A DNA stretch of 64,000 bases from Bin34 sp965219935 (GTDB lineage Bacteria > Chloroflexota > Anaerolineae > Caldilineales > Caldilineaceae), in NCBI GenBank assembly GCA_965219935.1, contig CBDCOU010000003.1, forward strand, positions 2,914,001-2,978,000. The letters run 5' to 3'. This document shows positions 55,982 through 64,000 of the stretch, piece after piece (the first letter of the stretch is position 1; each line of letters starts with the position of its first letter). Under the pieces are notes generated by a model, which was not told the origin of the DNA, did not search any database, and was given only the letters and a program-made list of their open reading frames with translations. Made by a program: the position numbers and the translations under genes.

Positions 55982-57146
55982 AGAACACCCGCTCCCCCAG
56001 GACCTTCGACTGGACAAAGGTCATGTACAGGATGATGACCAGCAGCAACACGGCCTGCGCCGAGGCGTAGCCAAACTGGTTGGCCTTGTTGAAGGTGTTG
56101 AAGATGTTGATGCTGACCGTGGTGACGGTGCCCAGGGCGGAGGGCTCCATCATCACAAAGATGTGGTTGAAGGCCTTGAAGGTCCCGATGAAGCCAATCA
56201 CGGAAAGGTAGAAGGTCACCGGCGACAGCAGCGGAAAGGTGATCCAGCGCAGCTGTTGGACGTGGGAGGCCCCGTCAATCTCGGCCGCCTCGTACAGGGT
56301 CGGATCGATGCTGCCCAGGCCGGCCAGGAAGATGACAGTGTTGTAGCCGACATAGGTCCAGATGCCGAAGAGCACAATCGAGACCAGGGCCAGGCTGGGC
56401 CCCGCCCCAAAGCCGCCGAGCTCGGTGCCGAACAGCAGGTTGAGCAGGCGCTCGGATTCGAACAGCCACTCCTGGGCCGGCAGGCCGATGGCCTGCATGC
56501 CCCGGTTGGCGATGGACAGTTCCCGGGGACTGAAGATGTTGCGGAAGATGAGCGCCGTTGCGATGACGGGCGTGATGTAGGGCAGGAAGAAGATCATGCG
56601 GAAGAACTCCTGCCCGCGGATCTTCTGGAACAGGATGTAGGCCAGGCACAGCGCGATCAGCAACTGGACCGGGATCGAGCCGAACGCGAAGTAGAAGGTG
56701 ATGGGGATGGCATTCAGGAAGCGGTCGTCGCCGGCGCTTAGCATGCCGACCCAGCCCGTGGGAATCAGCCACAGGCTGGCGGCCACAACAACCAGGCTGG
56801 CGATGCGGGCCACGCGATACCCCGGATTGCGGTTCGAGCCGGGCCGTGTCCACAGATACCAGGCTCCGAGGAGACCGAGGAATCCGCCGACGAACAGGAG
56901 TGCGGACCACGGGTCGCCGATGGCCTTGAGGTAGTTCTCGACGCCGACGTAGCCCCGGTCCACCACGCGCCAGCGGCGCGTGCTCATGTACAGGGCGTAG
57001 CCGACCGGAAACAGGCCGAAGCAGAAGATCAGGATGCTGGCCGGCAGGATGTAGAGGTAGCCTGTCAGCTGCGACTGCCAAACCTTCAGGGACCCCGCGG
57101 CGCGGCCGCCCGGCTGTTCGACTCCCTGCAGTGATGCCGCGGTCAT
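55974..57146 (-). CDS. Sugar ABC transporter permease, MalF/UgpA-like, with extra helices
   Basis: 390 residues from ATG 57144-57146. The EAA loop is TLYEAAEIDGASHVQQLRWI, and helix 1 is YLYILPASILIFCFGLFPVG. Between helix 1 and the usual second helix lies an insert of about 100 residues with two or more extra membrane segments (LLFVGGFLGLLGAWYLW and ARIASLVVVAASLWL). Plain MalF relatives have about 290-300 residues. It is the first gene of the importer operon. Confidence 0.9.
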   Translation of the reverse strand: MTAASLQGVEQPGGRAAGSLKVWQSQLTGYLYILPASILIFCFGLFPVGYALYMSTRRWRVVDRGYVGVENYLKAIGDPWSALLFVGGFLGLLGAWYLWTRPGSNRNPGYRVARIASLVVVAASLWLIPTGWVGMLSAGDDRFLNAIPITFYFAFGSIPVQLLIALCLAYILFQKIRGQEFFRMIFFLPYITPVIATALIFRNIFSPRELSIANRGMQAIGLPAQEWLFESERLLNLLFGTELGGFGAGPSLALVSIVLFGIWTYVGYNTVIFLAGLGSIDPTLYEAAEIDGASHVQQLRWITFPLLSPVTFYLSVIGFIGTFKAFNHIFVMMEPSALGTVTTVSINIFNTFNKANQFGYASAQAVLLLVIILYMTFVQSKVLGERVFYG

Positions 57147-57315
57147 CGACCGACGCTCCGTACCCGCCCCGCCAACCGGGGGCTTCAGGCCAATTTCGAT
57201 GTGGCGCGGAGGGGTTTCCCGCGCCTCCAATCCGGAGCCAAGTATACAATGGCGGGTCGTGCCGGGACCCGCCCGCGCCGCCTTAGTGAGTATGGATTTC
57301 CTTATGGAGCCGCGG

Positions 57316-57783
57316 ATGCTGCAACAGTCCCCTTCCCTCTGGTTCGAGGACTTCGCCGTGGGCGATGCGGTGGAAAGCCTGGGCCGCACCGTGACCGAAG
57401 CCGACGTGGTGAACTTTGCCGCCCTCTCGGGCGACTGGAACCTGATTCACACCGATGCCGAATACGCGCGGGAGCAGATGTACGGTCAGCGGGTGGTGCA
57501 TGGCCTGCTGGTGCTCTCCATCAGCTCCGGCCAGATGGTGCGCCTGGGGTTCCTGAACGACACCACCATTGCCTTCATGGGCCTGGACTGGCAGTTCCGG
57601 AGGCCGGTCTTCATCAACGACACCATCCGCACGCGCCTGACCGTAAGCGAGTTGCGCGCCATGAAGCGCCTGGATGGCGGCAAGATCACCTTCAAGGTGG
57701 AGGTGATCAACCAGGAAGGCAAGCAGTGCCAGCGGGGCAACTGGGAACTGCTCTGCAAGTCGCGGGAAGCGCAGGCAGACTGA
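57316..57783 (+). CDS. MaoC-like hydratase/dehydratase
   Basis: 155 residues from ATG 57316 with GGAG six bases upstream; ATG 57292 would add eight. A hot-dog fold with the catalytic Asp and His in ALSGDWNLIHTDAEYA and GQRVVHGLL. The family hydrates enoyl-CoA esters. It starts 169 bp from the divergent ABC importer and is convergent with the nitrilase gene. The substrate is unknown. Confidence 0.9.
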   Translation: MLQQSPSLWFEDFAVGDAVESLGRTVTEADVVNFAALSGDWNLIHTDAEYAREQMYGQRVVHGLLVLSISSGQMVRLGFLNDTTIAFMGLDWQFRRPVFINDTIRTRLTVSELRAMKRLDGGKITFKVEVINQEGKQCQRGNWELLCKSREAQAD

Positions 57784-57836
57784 ACCGAATCCCGGCCGTC
57801 TCCCGTGCCGGTCGGGCCGGCAGCCTGGAGCTGTCG

Positions 57837-58685
57837 TTAAACCGCAGCGACGGCCGGCACTTCCGCCGCGGCCTGTTCTTCCGCCTGTGCGTAGACCTCG
57901 GGCCTTCGCGTGGCCAGGACCGGCACCGCCTGCCTGATGCCGTCCACGGACCCCAGGTCGCATTCCACCGTGTACACGCCGGGCGCGGTGCCGGCGTCGA
58001 CCAGCACTTCGCCCCAGGGATCCACAACGGCGCTGTGGCCGCAGAACCGGATGTTGTCGAACTCGCCCACGCCGTTGCAGGCGACCATGTAGGTCTGGTT
58101 CTCGATGGCGCGGCTGCGCACCAGGGCCTGCCAGTGGGATTGACGCAGATCCGGCCACTGGGCCGACATAATCTGCATGCGACAACCCTGGCGCGTGTAA
58201 ATCTGGAACAGTTCCGGGAACCGCAGGTCGTAGCAGATGGCCAGGCCGGCTTCGTGTCCGTCGAGGACCACGGTTGACAGGGCACCCCCCGCTGCCAGGA
58301 ACTCCTCCTCCTGCAGCATGGGCACGAGATGCACCTTGCGGTAGGAGGACAGCAGCCGTCCCTCGCGGTCGTAGACGACCATGGTGTTGTAGATCCCGTC
58401 GTCCGCCCGTTCGAGCAGCGAACCGGCCACGGTCAGGTTCATGTCCCGGGCCAGCGCCGCGAAGCGGCCGAAGGTGTTGTCGGGGGTCGGCTCGGAGACC
58501 AGCGGATCGGCGAACTCCTCCACCCGGTCCAGCGCGTAGGAGGAGGCCCACAGTTCCGGAAGCACCGCCAGGTCCGCCTTGTCGTGGGCCGCCATCTCCA
58601 GGTAGCTGCGGGCCGTCAGGAAGTTGTACTCCGGATCCGCGATCCGGCAGTCCATTTGCAGGAGGGAAACTTTCATGGTACTCAT
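57837..58685 (-). CDS. Carbon-nitrogen hydrolase (nitrilase superfamily)
   Basis: 282 residues. The Glu-Lys-Cys triad is E44 (LPELW), K117 (SYRKVHL) and C151 (ICYDLRFPEL). The spacing and the RFPEL context are like omega-amidases and related enzymes of the family. GGAAG precedes the ATG. The C-terminal tail is rich in Ala and Glu. The amide substrate is unknown. Confidence 0.92.
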   Translation of the reverse strand: MSTMKVSLLQMDCRIADPEYNFLTARSYLEMAAHDKADLAVLPELWASSYALDRVEEFADPLVSEPTPDNTFGRFAALARDMNLTVAGSLLERADDGIYNTMVVYDREGRLLSSYRKVHLVPMLQEEEFLAAGGALSTVVLDGHEAGLAICYDLRFPELFQIYTRQGCRMQIMSAQWPDLRQSHWQALVRSRAIENQTYMVACNGVGEFDNIRFCGHSAVVDPWGEVLVDAGTAPGVYTVECDLGSVDGIRQAVPVLATRRPEVYAQAEEQAAAEVPAVAAV

Positions 58686-58814
58686 GCTTCTTCCAGGGCT
58701 TGTACGGAATTGTTGACAGCGGACACTGTGTCCGTCAGGTGCTTGCCGCCCGAAGGGGTTGCCCTCCGAATGATCAAGGGGCCGGAAAGGTTCCCGGCAG
58801 GATGGAGGTCCAGA

Positions 58815-59963
58815 CTACAACACGTCCAGAATGGATTCCCACTCATCCGGTGTCCGGCCGGCCTCCATGATCCGGGAGAGCATATCGTCCGGGATTCCAT
58901 CCGTAGACCACGTTGCCACAAGGCGCTCACGGTCTGCATCGTTCAGGTCGGGCAGGAACGCATCCAAAGCCTGAATGAGGATTCGCACCTGGCCTTCTTG
59001 GATTCCTGCCAGTTTGACCGCCAGCTTGAGGTCGCTTTCGCGGTCCCGCCAGCGTTCAACGGCGGGATCCCACCACTGGAAGCGAGGTGGTGAGCGGTCC
59101 TCTTCCGGCACCCCTTGCTGCGCCTCCTCGCGTTCCCGGGCATCCGGCATGATGCGCACACGCGTGTGGAACACCGCACTCCGGTACTCGTTCGCTACGG
59201 GAGCCTGCCGGTAGCTGCCACCCTCCAGCCGGTACATCAGGAGTGCCCGGGGCGAATCCGACCTGCGCTTGCCGCCCAGGTCGTACACCAGGTACTCCGA
59301 GACCCCCGCCGCGGCATACAGGTGCTTCTTGTAGTTGAGATCCCGTTCCGCCGAGCCTTCGGACACCACTTCCAGCACCAGCGGCGGGACGGGGGCACCC
59401 AGGTCGAGACGCAGGACGCCATCGGGCATGAACCGTTCCCGCTCCGATGGCGACATGACGGCCCGCACCAACATGTCCGGACGCACGCCTTTCCGGACGG
59501 GGTGGCTTATGCGGGTGGCCCGGTTGGCGTGCTCGATGGTCTCGGGGCGGAAACGGACCAGCCTCTCGTAGTCTCCCTCCAGGCCCGTGCCGACGAGCAT
59601 GTCGGAGGATGTGTCGGCCCCGCGCTCCTGGACTTTCCGAGCCCGTTTTTCCAGAGGACTCACAACCCCGTCCGCATCAAATTCAACGAAGTGAATCCCG
59701 TCAGCGTCGTAGTCGGGGTCGGTGGTGGATTCCTGGTCGTATTCATGGGCGGGGTCGTAGATGAACTCGGGATCGAAGTGGCCCAGGGTCTCCAGTTCGC
59801 GTTGCCATTCCGCAAGGTGCTCCCGTCGCCAAGCGGCCCGTGCCCGACGTGCTTCCCGCGTCATGTCCGGATCGGCAATGTCAATCGTGGGGACCGTGTC
59901 CCCACCGTGGGCACTCGCCACGGCAGGCGGCCGTTCCCGCACCGCAACCCCAGCCATGTTCAT
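58815..59963 (-). CDS. Uma2-family (DUF820) nuclease-like protein, long form
   Basis: 382 residues. The Uma2 core is in the middle: GVRPDMLVRAVM, PPLVLEVVSEGSAERD and NYKKHLYAAAGVSEYLVYDL, carrying the Asp, Glu and Lys of the PD-(D/E)xK type. A long acidic N-terminus (DPDYDADGIHFVEFDADG) and a helical C-terminus are extra. It is only distantly like the Uma2 protein at 32715. The role of the family is not proven. Confidence 0.85.
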   Translation of the reverse strand: MNMAGVAVRERPPAVASAHGGDTVPTIDIADPDMTREARRARAAWRREHLAEWQRELETLGHFDPEFIYDPAHEYDQESTTDPDYDADGIHFVEFDADGVVSPLEKRARKVQERGADTSSDMLVGTGLEGDYERLVRFRPETIEHANRATRISHPVRKGVRPDMLVRAVMSPSERERFMPDGVLRLDLGAPVPPLVLEVVSEGSAERDLNYKKHLYAAAGVSEYLVYDLGGKRRSDSPRALLMYRLEGGSYRQAPVANEYRSAVFHTRVRIMPDAREREEAQQGVPEEDRSPPRFQWWDPAVERWRDRESDLKLAVKLAGIQEGQVRILIQALDAFLPDLNDADRERLVATWSTDGIPDDMLSRIMEAGRTPDEWESILDVL

Positions 59964-60094
59964 CCTTCCATTGGTTCTGCGTTCGGCCCCATTCTACCCG
60001 GGGAAGCCTGCCGGCACCGATGGGGCCGACAAGGCTGACACCGGACACCGTGCCCGCTGTCAACCATGCGGCACAGCCCCCTTTTTCCTTGGGT

Positions 60095-60913
60095 TCAATC
60101 GGACTCGTGCAACACGATCACGGCCGAGCCGGGCAATGGCCCTTCCCGCTCGCGCAGGACATCGGGTGTGCTGCGATAGGTCGTTTCGGAGGTGTCCTCA
60201 TCCTCCTCCACTTCCGGCTGGGTCGAGAAGCGGAACATGAATGGGAACAGATAGGCGCTCACCACGATGCCGAATCCCGCCAGCACCAGCACGGCCGGCC
60301 ACCAGTCCTGCCAGTACGGCAGCCACCGGGCCTGGGTCTGCATGTAGGCAAACACGGCGAACAGCCCCATGATGAAGCCGGGGATTGGAGCCCACCAGAA
60401 ATGGGTCTTGTCACCCAGCAGGAAAAGCAGGACGAAGACCAGACCCAGGCCGCCGAACAGAACGGCGCCGAGGGTTTCGATCGACTCCAGGAAACTACTG
60501 CCGTAGAGCGTGAGGCCCAGCACGACCATGAGGCCGCCCATGACCAGGCCCCACCACCGTTCGCTGGAATCGATGACGTAGGCCAGGAGGAAGCTCAGGG
60601 CCATGCCCCACACCAGGATGGCGGCCGACAGGCGCGGCTCGAAGCTGTCCGTGGTCGTCAGGTACAGCATCGCCGCCAGCGAAATGCAGGTGAAGGTCGG
60701 GATCAACTGCCACCAGTTGGACCGGTTGCGCACAAAAAACCAGGCGAAGCCCAGCCCCCCCGCCAGCAGCAGGGAGGACAACAGGTACTGCAGGTTGGGC
60801 GTGGCGAACTTCAGCATCTCCTGGTTGATCAGGAGCAGCAGAACGCCGCTGGCCGCCAAGGATCCGGACAGGAGCAGGACCGTCAGGCGCGAATGCTTCG
60901 GTAACATGACCAT
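60095..60913 (-). CDS. Conserved membrane protein of unknown function
   Basis: 272 residues with about eight hydrophobic helices, beginning LTVLLLSGSLAASGVLLLLI and including LGAVLFGGLGLVFVLLFLLG. A cytoplasmic tail rich in acidic residues (QPEVEEDEDTSETTYRS) follows. No family was recognised. It is divergent from the tsaC gene with 93 bp between. Confidence 0.75.
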   Translation of the reverse strand: MVMLPKHSRLTVLLLSGSLAASGVLLLLINQEMLKFATPNLQYLLSSLLLAGGLGFAWFFVRNRSNWWQLIPTFTCISLAAMLYLTTTDSFEPRLSAAILVWGMALSFLLAYVIDSSERWWGLVMGGLMVVLGLTLYGSSFLESIETLGAVLFGGLGLVFVLLFLLGDKTHFWWAPIPGFIMGLFAVFAYMQTQARWLPYWQDWWPAVLVLAGFGIVVSAYLFPFMFRFSTQPEVEEDEDTSETTYRSTPDVLREREGPLPGSAVIVLHESD

Positions 60914-61006
60914 CGAGGAAAAGGCGTGTGGCCGCCAAACGGAGTATACATCCGGTCGCGGGCCGATTTGATGTCCTCCGGCCAGTCAATGGAAGCCCCC
61001 TACAAC

Positions 61007-61645
61007 ATGACGACGAAACTGTACAGCGAGGATCCCAACGCCCTGTCGGCGGTGCGGCGGGTCCTGGCCGCACAGGCCTGTTTCGCCATGCCGACCGATA
61101 CGGTCTACGGACTCTGCGCCGACCCGCGCGGCAATGCTTCCGTCCAGTCCCTGTTTGCCGCCAAGGGCCGGCCCGAGTCCAAGGCCATCCCGGTGCTGTT
61201 GGGCTCGCTTGCCCAGTTGCCCGAGATCGCGGCCATGCCCCTGCCGCCGCTGACCGAGCACTTGGCCGAACACTTCTGGCCGGGCCCCCTGACCCTGATC
61301 CTGGAGGCGCGGAAGGGCCTGCCGGATGCCCTGCTGGCGGGCGGCACAACCGTGGCCGTACGGGTAGTGGCCAACCCGGTCTTCCGCAGGATCGCACTGG
61401 CCACGGGGCCACTGGCCACGACCAGTGCCAATCGTTCCGGCGGCCGGGACTGCCAGACCGCGGACCAGGTCATGACCCAGTTGGCGGGACGGATTCCCCT
61501 GGTGCTGGACGGGGGTGCCTCGCCGGATACGCGCCCCAGCACCATCGTCAGGTCGGAAGGAGAAGGAATCCACATCCTGCGCACAGGCTCCCTGGAGCCG
61601 GCCGTGCGCCGGTTTGCGGCACAGTGCGGTGCGTCCGTGCAATGA
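61007..61645 (+). CDS. tsaC: L-threonylcarbamoyladenylate synthase (TsaC/Sua5/YrdC)
   Basis: 212 residues from ATG 61007; in-frame ATGs at 60971 and 60989 are alternatives. The YrdC domain has AMPTDTVYGLCADPR, KGRPESKAIPVLL, FWPGPLTLIL and TTSANRSGG, all conserved. It makes the threonylcarbamoyl-AMP used for t6A37 in tRNAs. The C-terminal Sua5 domain is absent. The stop overlaps the next gene by four bases (ATGA). Confidence 0.93.
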   Translation: MTTKLYSEDPNALSAVRRVLAAQACFAMPTDTVYGLCADPRGNASVQSLFAAKGRPESKAIPVLLGSLAQLPEIAAMPLPPLTEHLAEHFWPGPLTLILEARKGLPDALLAGGTTVAVRVVANPVFRRIALATGPLATTSANRSGGRDCQTADQVMTQLAGRIPLVLDGGASPDTRPSTIVRSEGEGIHILRTGSLEPAVRRFAAQCGASVQ

Positions 61646-62790
61646 ACGGACCCGTAGTCGGCGTGGACGCTTCGCGCAGCACTGCCGACCAGCCAACCGG
61701 CACCGAGAACTATGCCCGGGAAATCCTGCGGCACCTGCTCCGGTTGCCGGAAGCCGCGGACATCGAGTGGCGGTTGTATTTCAGGGCCGGTGCCGATACG
61801 CTGCCGGCGGAACTGACGGACCGGTCCAATGTCGTCCCGACGCCTCTCCCCAACCGAAGGATGTGGACCCATCGCTCCCTGGGACCCGAGGTGCGGCGCC
61901 GCCGGCCCGATGTCCTCTTCGTGCCTGCCCATGTCCTGCCGTTCGCCTGGACGCGCCGGAACATGCCGGGCCAGGTCATGACCATTCACGACCTTGGCTA
62001 CCGCCACTTTCCCAAGGCCCATCCCTGGCGGCAACGCACCTATCTGAACCTGACTACGCGCTGGGCCGCAGCCCGGGCCGCATGTCTGATCTGCGACAGC
62101 GAGGCCACGCGGCAGGATCTGATCCGGTTCCATCGGGCCGATCCCGGCCGGCTCCACACCGTGCACTTGGGTTGGACCCCGCCGTCGGACCCGGATCCGG
62201 CATGCGATCCCGGCGCCGTGCTGGCGAGGTTCGGACTGCGGAGGCCCTTCGCCCTGTTCGTCAGCACGCTGCAGCCGCGCAAGAATGCGGAACGCCTGAT
62301 CCACGCCTACGGCCGCCTGCACGCCCGGGAGGATCCGGGGTGGGATCTGGTCCTGGCCGGGCGCATCGGCTGGCTGGCCGAACCCATCCTGGCCGCGGCC
62401 CGTTCCTCGCCGGCTGCCGAGGCCATACACATCCCTGGTTATATCGATGAAGAGGATGTGGCGGTCCTGCGACGACAGGCGAGGTTCTTTTGCTATCCTT
62501 CGCTGCACGAGGGCTTTGGCCTGCCGGTCCTGGAAGCCCAGTCCCAAGGAGTGCCTGTCTTGACGTCCAACCGTTCCTCCCTGCCCGAAGTCGCCGGTGA
62601 CGCGGCCCTGCTGGTCGATCCCGAGAACGTGGATGAAATCGCACAGGCCATGCTGCGCCTGAGCCGCGATGAGGAGCTGAGGGCCGAACTCGTGGCGAAG
62701 GGCCACGAAAACGTAAAGCGCTTCTCCTGGGAGAAAGCCGCCCGCGAGACCTTGGCGGTCCTGAAACGTGCCATGAACAAGGCCCCATGA
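61642..62790 (+). CDS. Glycosyltransferase family 4 (GT-B)
   Basis: 382 residues from ATG 61642, coupled to tsaC by ATGA. The N-terminal half has TGTENYAREILRHLL and the C-terminal half has LFVSTLQPRKNAERLIHAYG and FFCYPSLHEGFGLPVLEAQS, where the EGFGLPVLE motif binds the donor. It transfers a sugar from a nucleotide donor to an unknown acceptor, probably in cell-surface glycan synthesis. The following gene also overlaps by four bases. Confidence 0.93.
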   Translation: MNGPVVGVDASRSTADQPTGTENYAREILRHLLRLPEAADIEWRLYFRAGADTLPAELTDRSNVVPTPLPNRRMWTHRSLGPEVRRRRPDVLFVPAHVLPFAWTRRNMPGQVMTIHDLGYRHFPKAHPWRQRTYLNLTTRWAAARAACLICDSEATRQDLIRFHRADPGRLHTVHLGWTPPSDPDPACDPGAVLARFGLRRPFALFVSTLQPRKNAERLIHAYGRLHAREDPGWDLVLAGRIGWLAEPILAAARSSPAAEAIHIPGYIDEEDVAVLRRQARFFCYPSLHEGFGLPVLEAQSQGVPVLTSNRSSLPEVAGDAALLVDPENVDEIAQAMLRLSRDEELRAELVAKGHENVKRFSWEKAARETLAVLKRAMNKAP

Positions 62791-63572
62791 ATTCCGGCCG
62801 GCCGGAGCGGCCGGCCCCCATCGACATCCTCGGCGTACCGGTCCATCCGGTGGACTATGCCGGGACGCTGGCATTGCTGAAGGCCTGGCTGGACGCAGGG
62901 GGTCCCGAGGCTGACGGGTCGACGCGGCAGATCTGCACGGTCAATCCCGAATTCATCGTTGAGGCGCGGCACAACAGCCGGTTTCGCCAGGTACTGAACG
63001 AGGCCTGGCTCAACGTGCCGGACGGCGTGGGCGTGCTCCGGGCCCTGAACCTGCATGGTTGCAGCCTGACCGAACGCGTCACGGGAACCGACCTGATACC
63101 CCGGCTGGCGGAGCTGTGTGCCGCGCGGGGCTGGCGGATGTTTCTCCTAGGAGCCGCCCCCGGCGTGGCCATGGCCGCGGCGGATGTGCTGGTGAAACGG
63201 TTTCCGGGTCTTGAAGTGTGCGGAACCTGGTCCGGATCCCCCGCCGACAACGACTGGCCCGTTATTCATCGGCTGCTGGCCGACACGCAACCGCACGTGC
63301 TGCTGGTGGCGTTCGGGCATCCCCGTCAGGATCTGTGGATACACGGCCACCTCGGCGATCTGCACAGCCGGGTGGCGATAGGCGTGGGTGGTGCCTTCGA
63401 CTTCATGACCGGCAAGGTGCCGCGCGCGCCCGGGTGGATGCGGGACCGCGGACTGGAATGGCTCTACCGCCTTCTCAGGCAACCGGCCCGATGGCGGCGC
63501 ATGCTGAGCCTGCCTGTCTTCGTTCTCCTGGTTGCGAAGGAGCGGCTGGTCGGAAAGGCCGCGCAGAAATAA
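62787..63572 (+). CDS. WecG/TagA/CpsF family glycosyltransferase
   Basis: 261 residues. Family blocks are TVNPEFIVEARHNSRFRQVL, VPDGVGVLRALNL, RMFLLGAAPGVA and GVGGAFDFMTGKVPRAPGWM. The family adds N-acetylmannosaminuronic acid or related sugars to lipid-linked GlcNAc. It ends the tsaC / GT4 / TagA operon. Together with the GT4 gene it points to surface polysaccharide. Confidence 0.93.
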   Translation: MNSGRPERPAPIDILGVPVHPVDYAGTLALLKAWLDAGGPEADGSTRQICTVNPEFIVEARHNSRFRQVLNEAWLNVPDGVGVLRALNLHGCSLTERVTGTDLIPRLAELCAARGWRMFLLGAAPGVAMAAADVLVKRFPGLEVCGTWSGSPADNDWPVIHRLLADTQPHVLLVAFGHPRQDLWIHGHLGDLHSRVAIGVGGAFDFMTGKVPRAPGWMRDRGLEWLYRLLRQPARWRRMLSLPVFVLLVAKERLVGKAAQK

Positions 63573-63812
63573 CGGAATCGCTTCCAGACATTCCCCGAAC
63601 GCGGCGGTACCGTGCCGGCTGTGATTTCGCCGGCTGGTGCAAACAAAACCACTCGGACATGGGATGGCGTACAGTTATCCTATAGCCATGGACAGGCTTG
63701 CAACCGCCGCAAACTGTGGGGATAACGTTATCGAACTTCCGATGCGTCGGTGTCCGACAGCCCTTGGTCGGTGCAGTTTTGCCACAGCACGAAATGTCGG
63801 TGACCGCTCACG

Positions 63813-64000
63813 ATGATTAGCCAAAACGCCACCTACCCACCCAGGCCCACTGTCGATCGGGCCACCCTGCCGCCCGGACCGCCGGAGTGGCCCGTCGTGG
63901 GCCAGGCCTTCCAGTACCTGTTCAACCTGTTGCCTTTCATACATGGCGCCGCCGCGTACGGCGATCTGGTTACGCTGTCGGTGAAACCGACTCTGGTTTA
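63813..64000 (+). CDS. Cytochrome P450, N-terminus only
   Basis: The frame is open from ATG 63813 to the right edge, giving 62 residues. The Pro-rich LPPGPPEWPVVGQAFQYL segment and YGDLVTLSV are typical for the N-terminus of cytochrome P450s. The haem-binding part lies outside the window. There is no membrane anchor, so a soluble enzyme is expected. Confidence 0.75.
   Translation, partial: MISQNATYPPRPTVDRATLPPGPPEWPVVGQAFQYLFNLLPFIHGAAAYGDLVTLSVKPTLV

Overview
This is a GC-rich bacterial chromosome segment with no rRNA or tRNA gene. Tandem sulfatases, Gfo/Idh/MocA and enolase-superfamily sugar-acid enzymes, a lipoprotein-type sugar ABC importer with alanine- and acid-rich mature N-terminus, Uma2 (DUF820) proteins and many insertion sequences together resemble Chloroflexota genomes of the Caldilineae/Anaerolineae type, possibly host- or sponge-associated. 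This placement is inferred from gene style, not from a marker gene. The two AcrB-type RND pumps are a point against it, or at least a reminder that the envelope type is unknown.

Layout. 1-8 kb: a truncated Gfo/Idh oxidoreductase, an IS630-family element, two tandem His-rich CDF metal exporters, a GH51 arabinofuranosidase and a glutamine-synthetase-family enzyme. 8-10 kb: a degraded transposase and a two-gene module ending in an AbiEii-like nucleotidyltransferase. 10-19.6 kb: a minus-strand sulfatase / lyase / sulfatase operon, an ABC exporter, an iolG-like gene split by a TnpB-carrying element, and an enolase-superfamily enzyme. 20-28 kb: a decayed HEPN pair, an SOD-like lipoprotein, a third sulfatase convergent with its radical-SAM maturase, another Gfo/Idh gene, a ferredoxin and a PIG-L deacetylase. 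28-34 kb: two paralogous TPR proteins and a Uma2 protein with a heptad-repeat tail. 34-42.5 kb: RND pump, adaptor, RND pump, the distal pump broken by an IS5-type element. 42.5-44 kb: gene-poor debris. 44-53 kb: a complete type I-C CRISPR-Cas locus (cas3-cas5-cas8c-cas7-cas4-cas1-cas2) with an internal Cas11-type start and a 17-repeat array. 53.6-64 kb: a sugar ABC importer, MaoC hydratase, nitrilase, second Uma2 protein, a membrane protein, a translationally coupled tsaC / GT4 / TagA-type cluster and the start of a cytochrome P450.

How the genes work together: the sulfatases, maturase, arabinofuranosidase, lyase, oxidoreductases and ABC importer fit use of sulfated, decorated glycans. All three sulfatases have the Cys-type formylglycine motif, which the maturase could activate. 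The strongest unusual signal is the 1,461-bp element at 16308-17768. It encodes an intact TnpB but has terminal inverted repeats and an exact 8-bp target duplication, unlike ordinary IS200/IS605 carriers.
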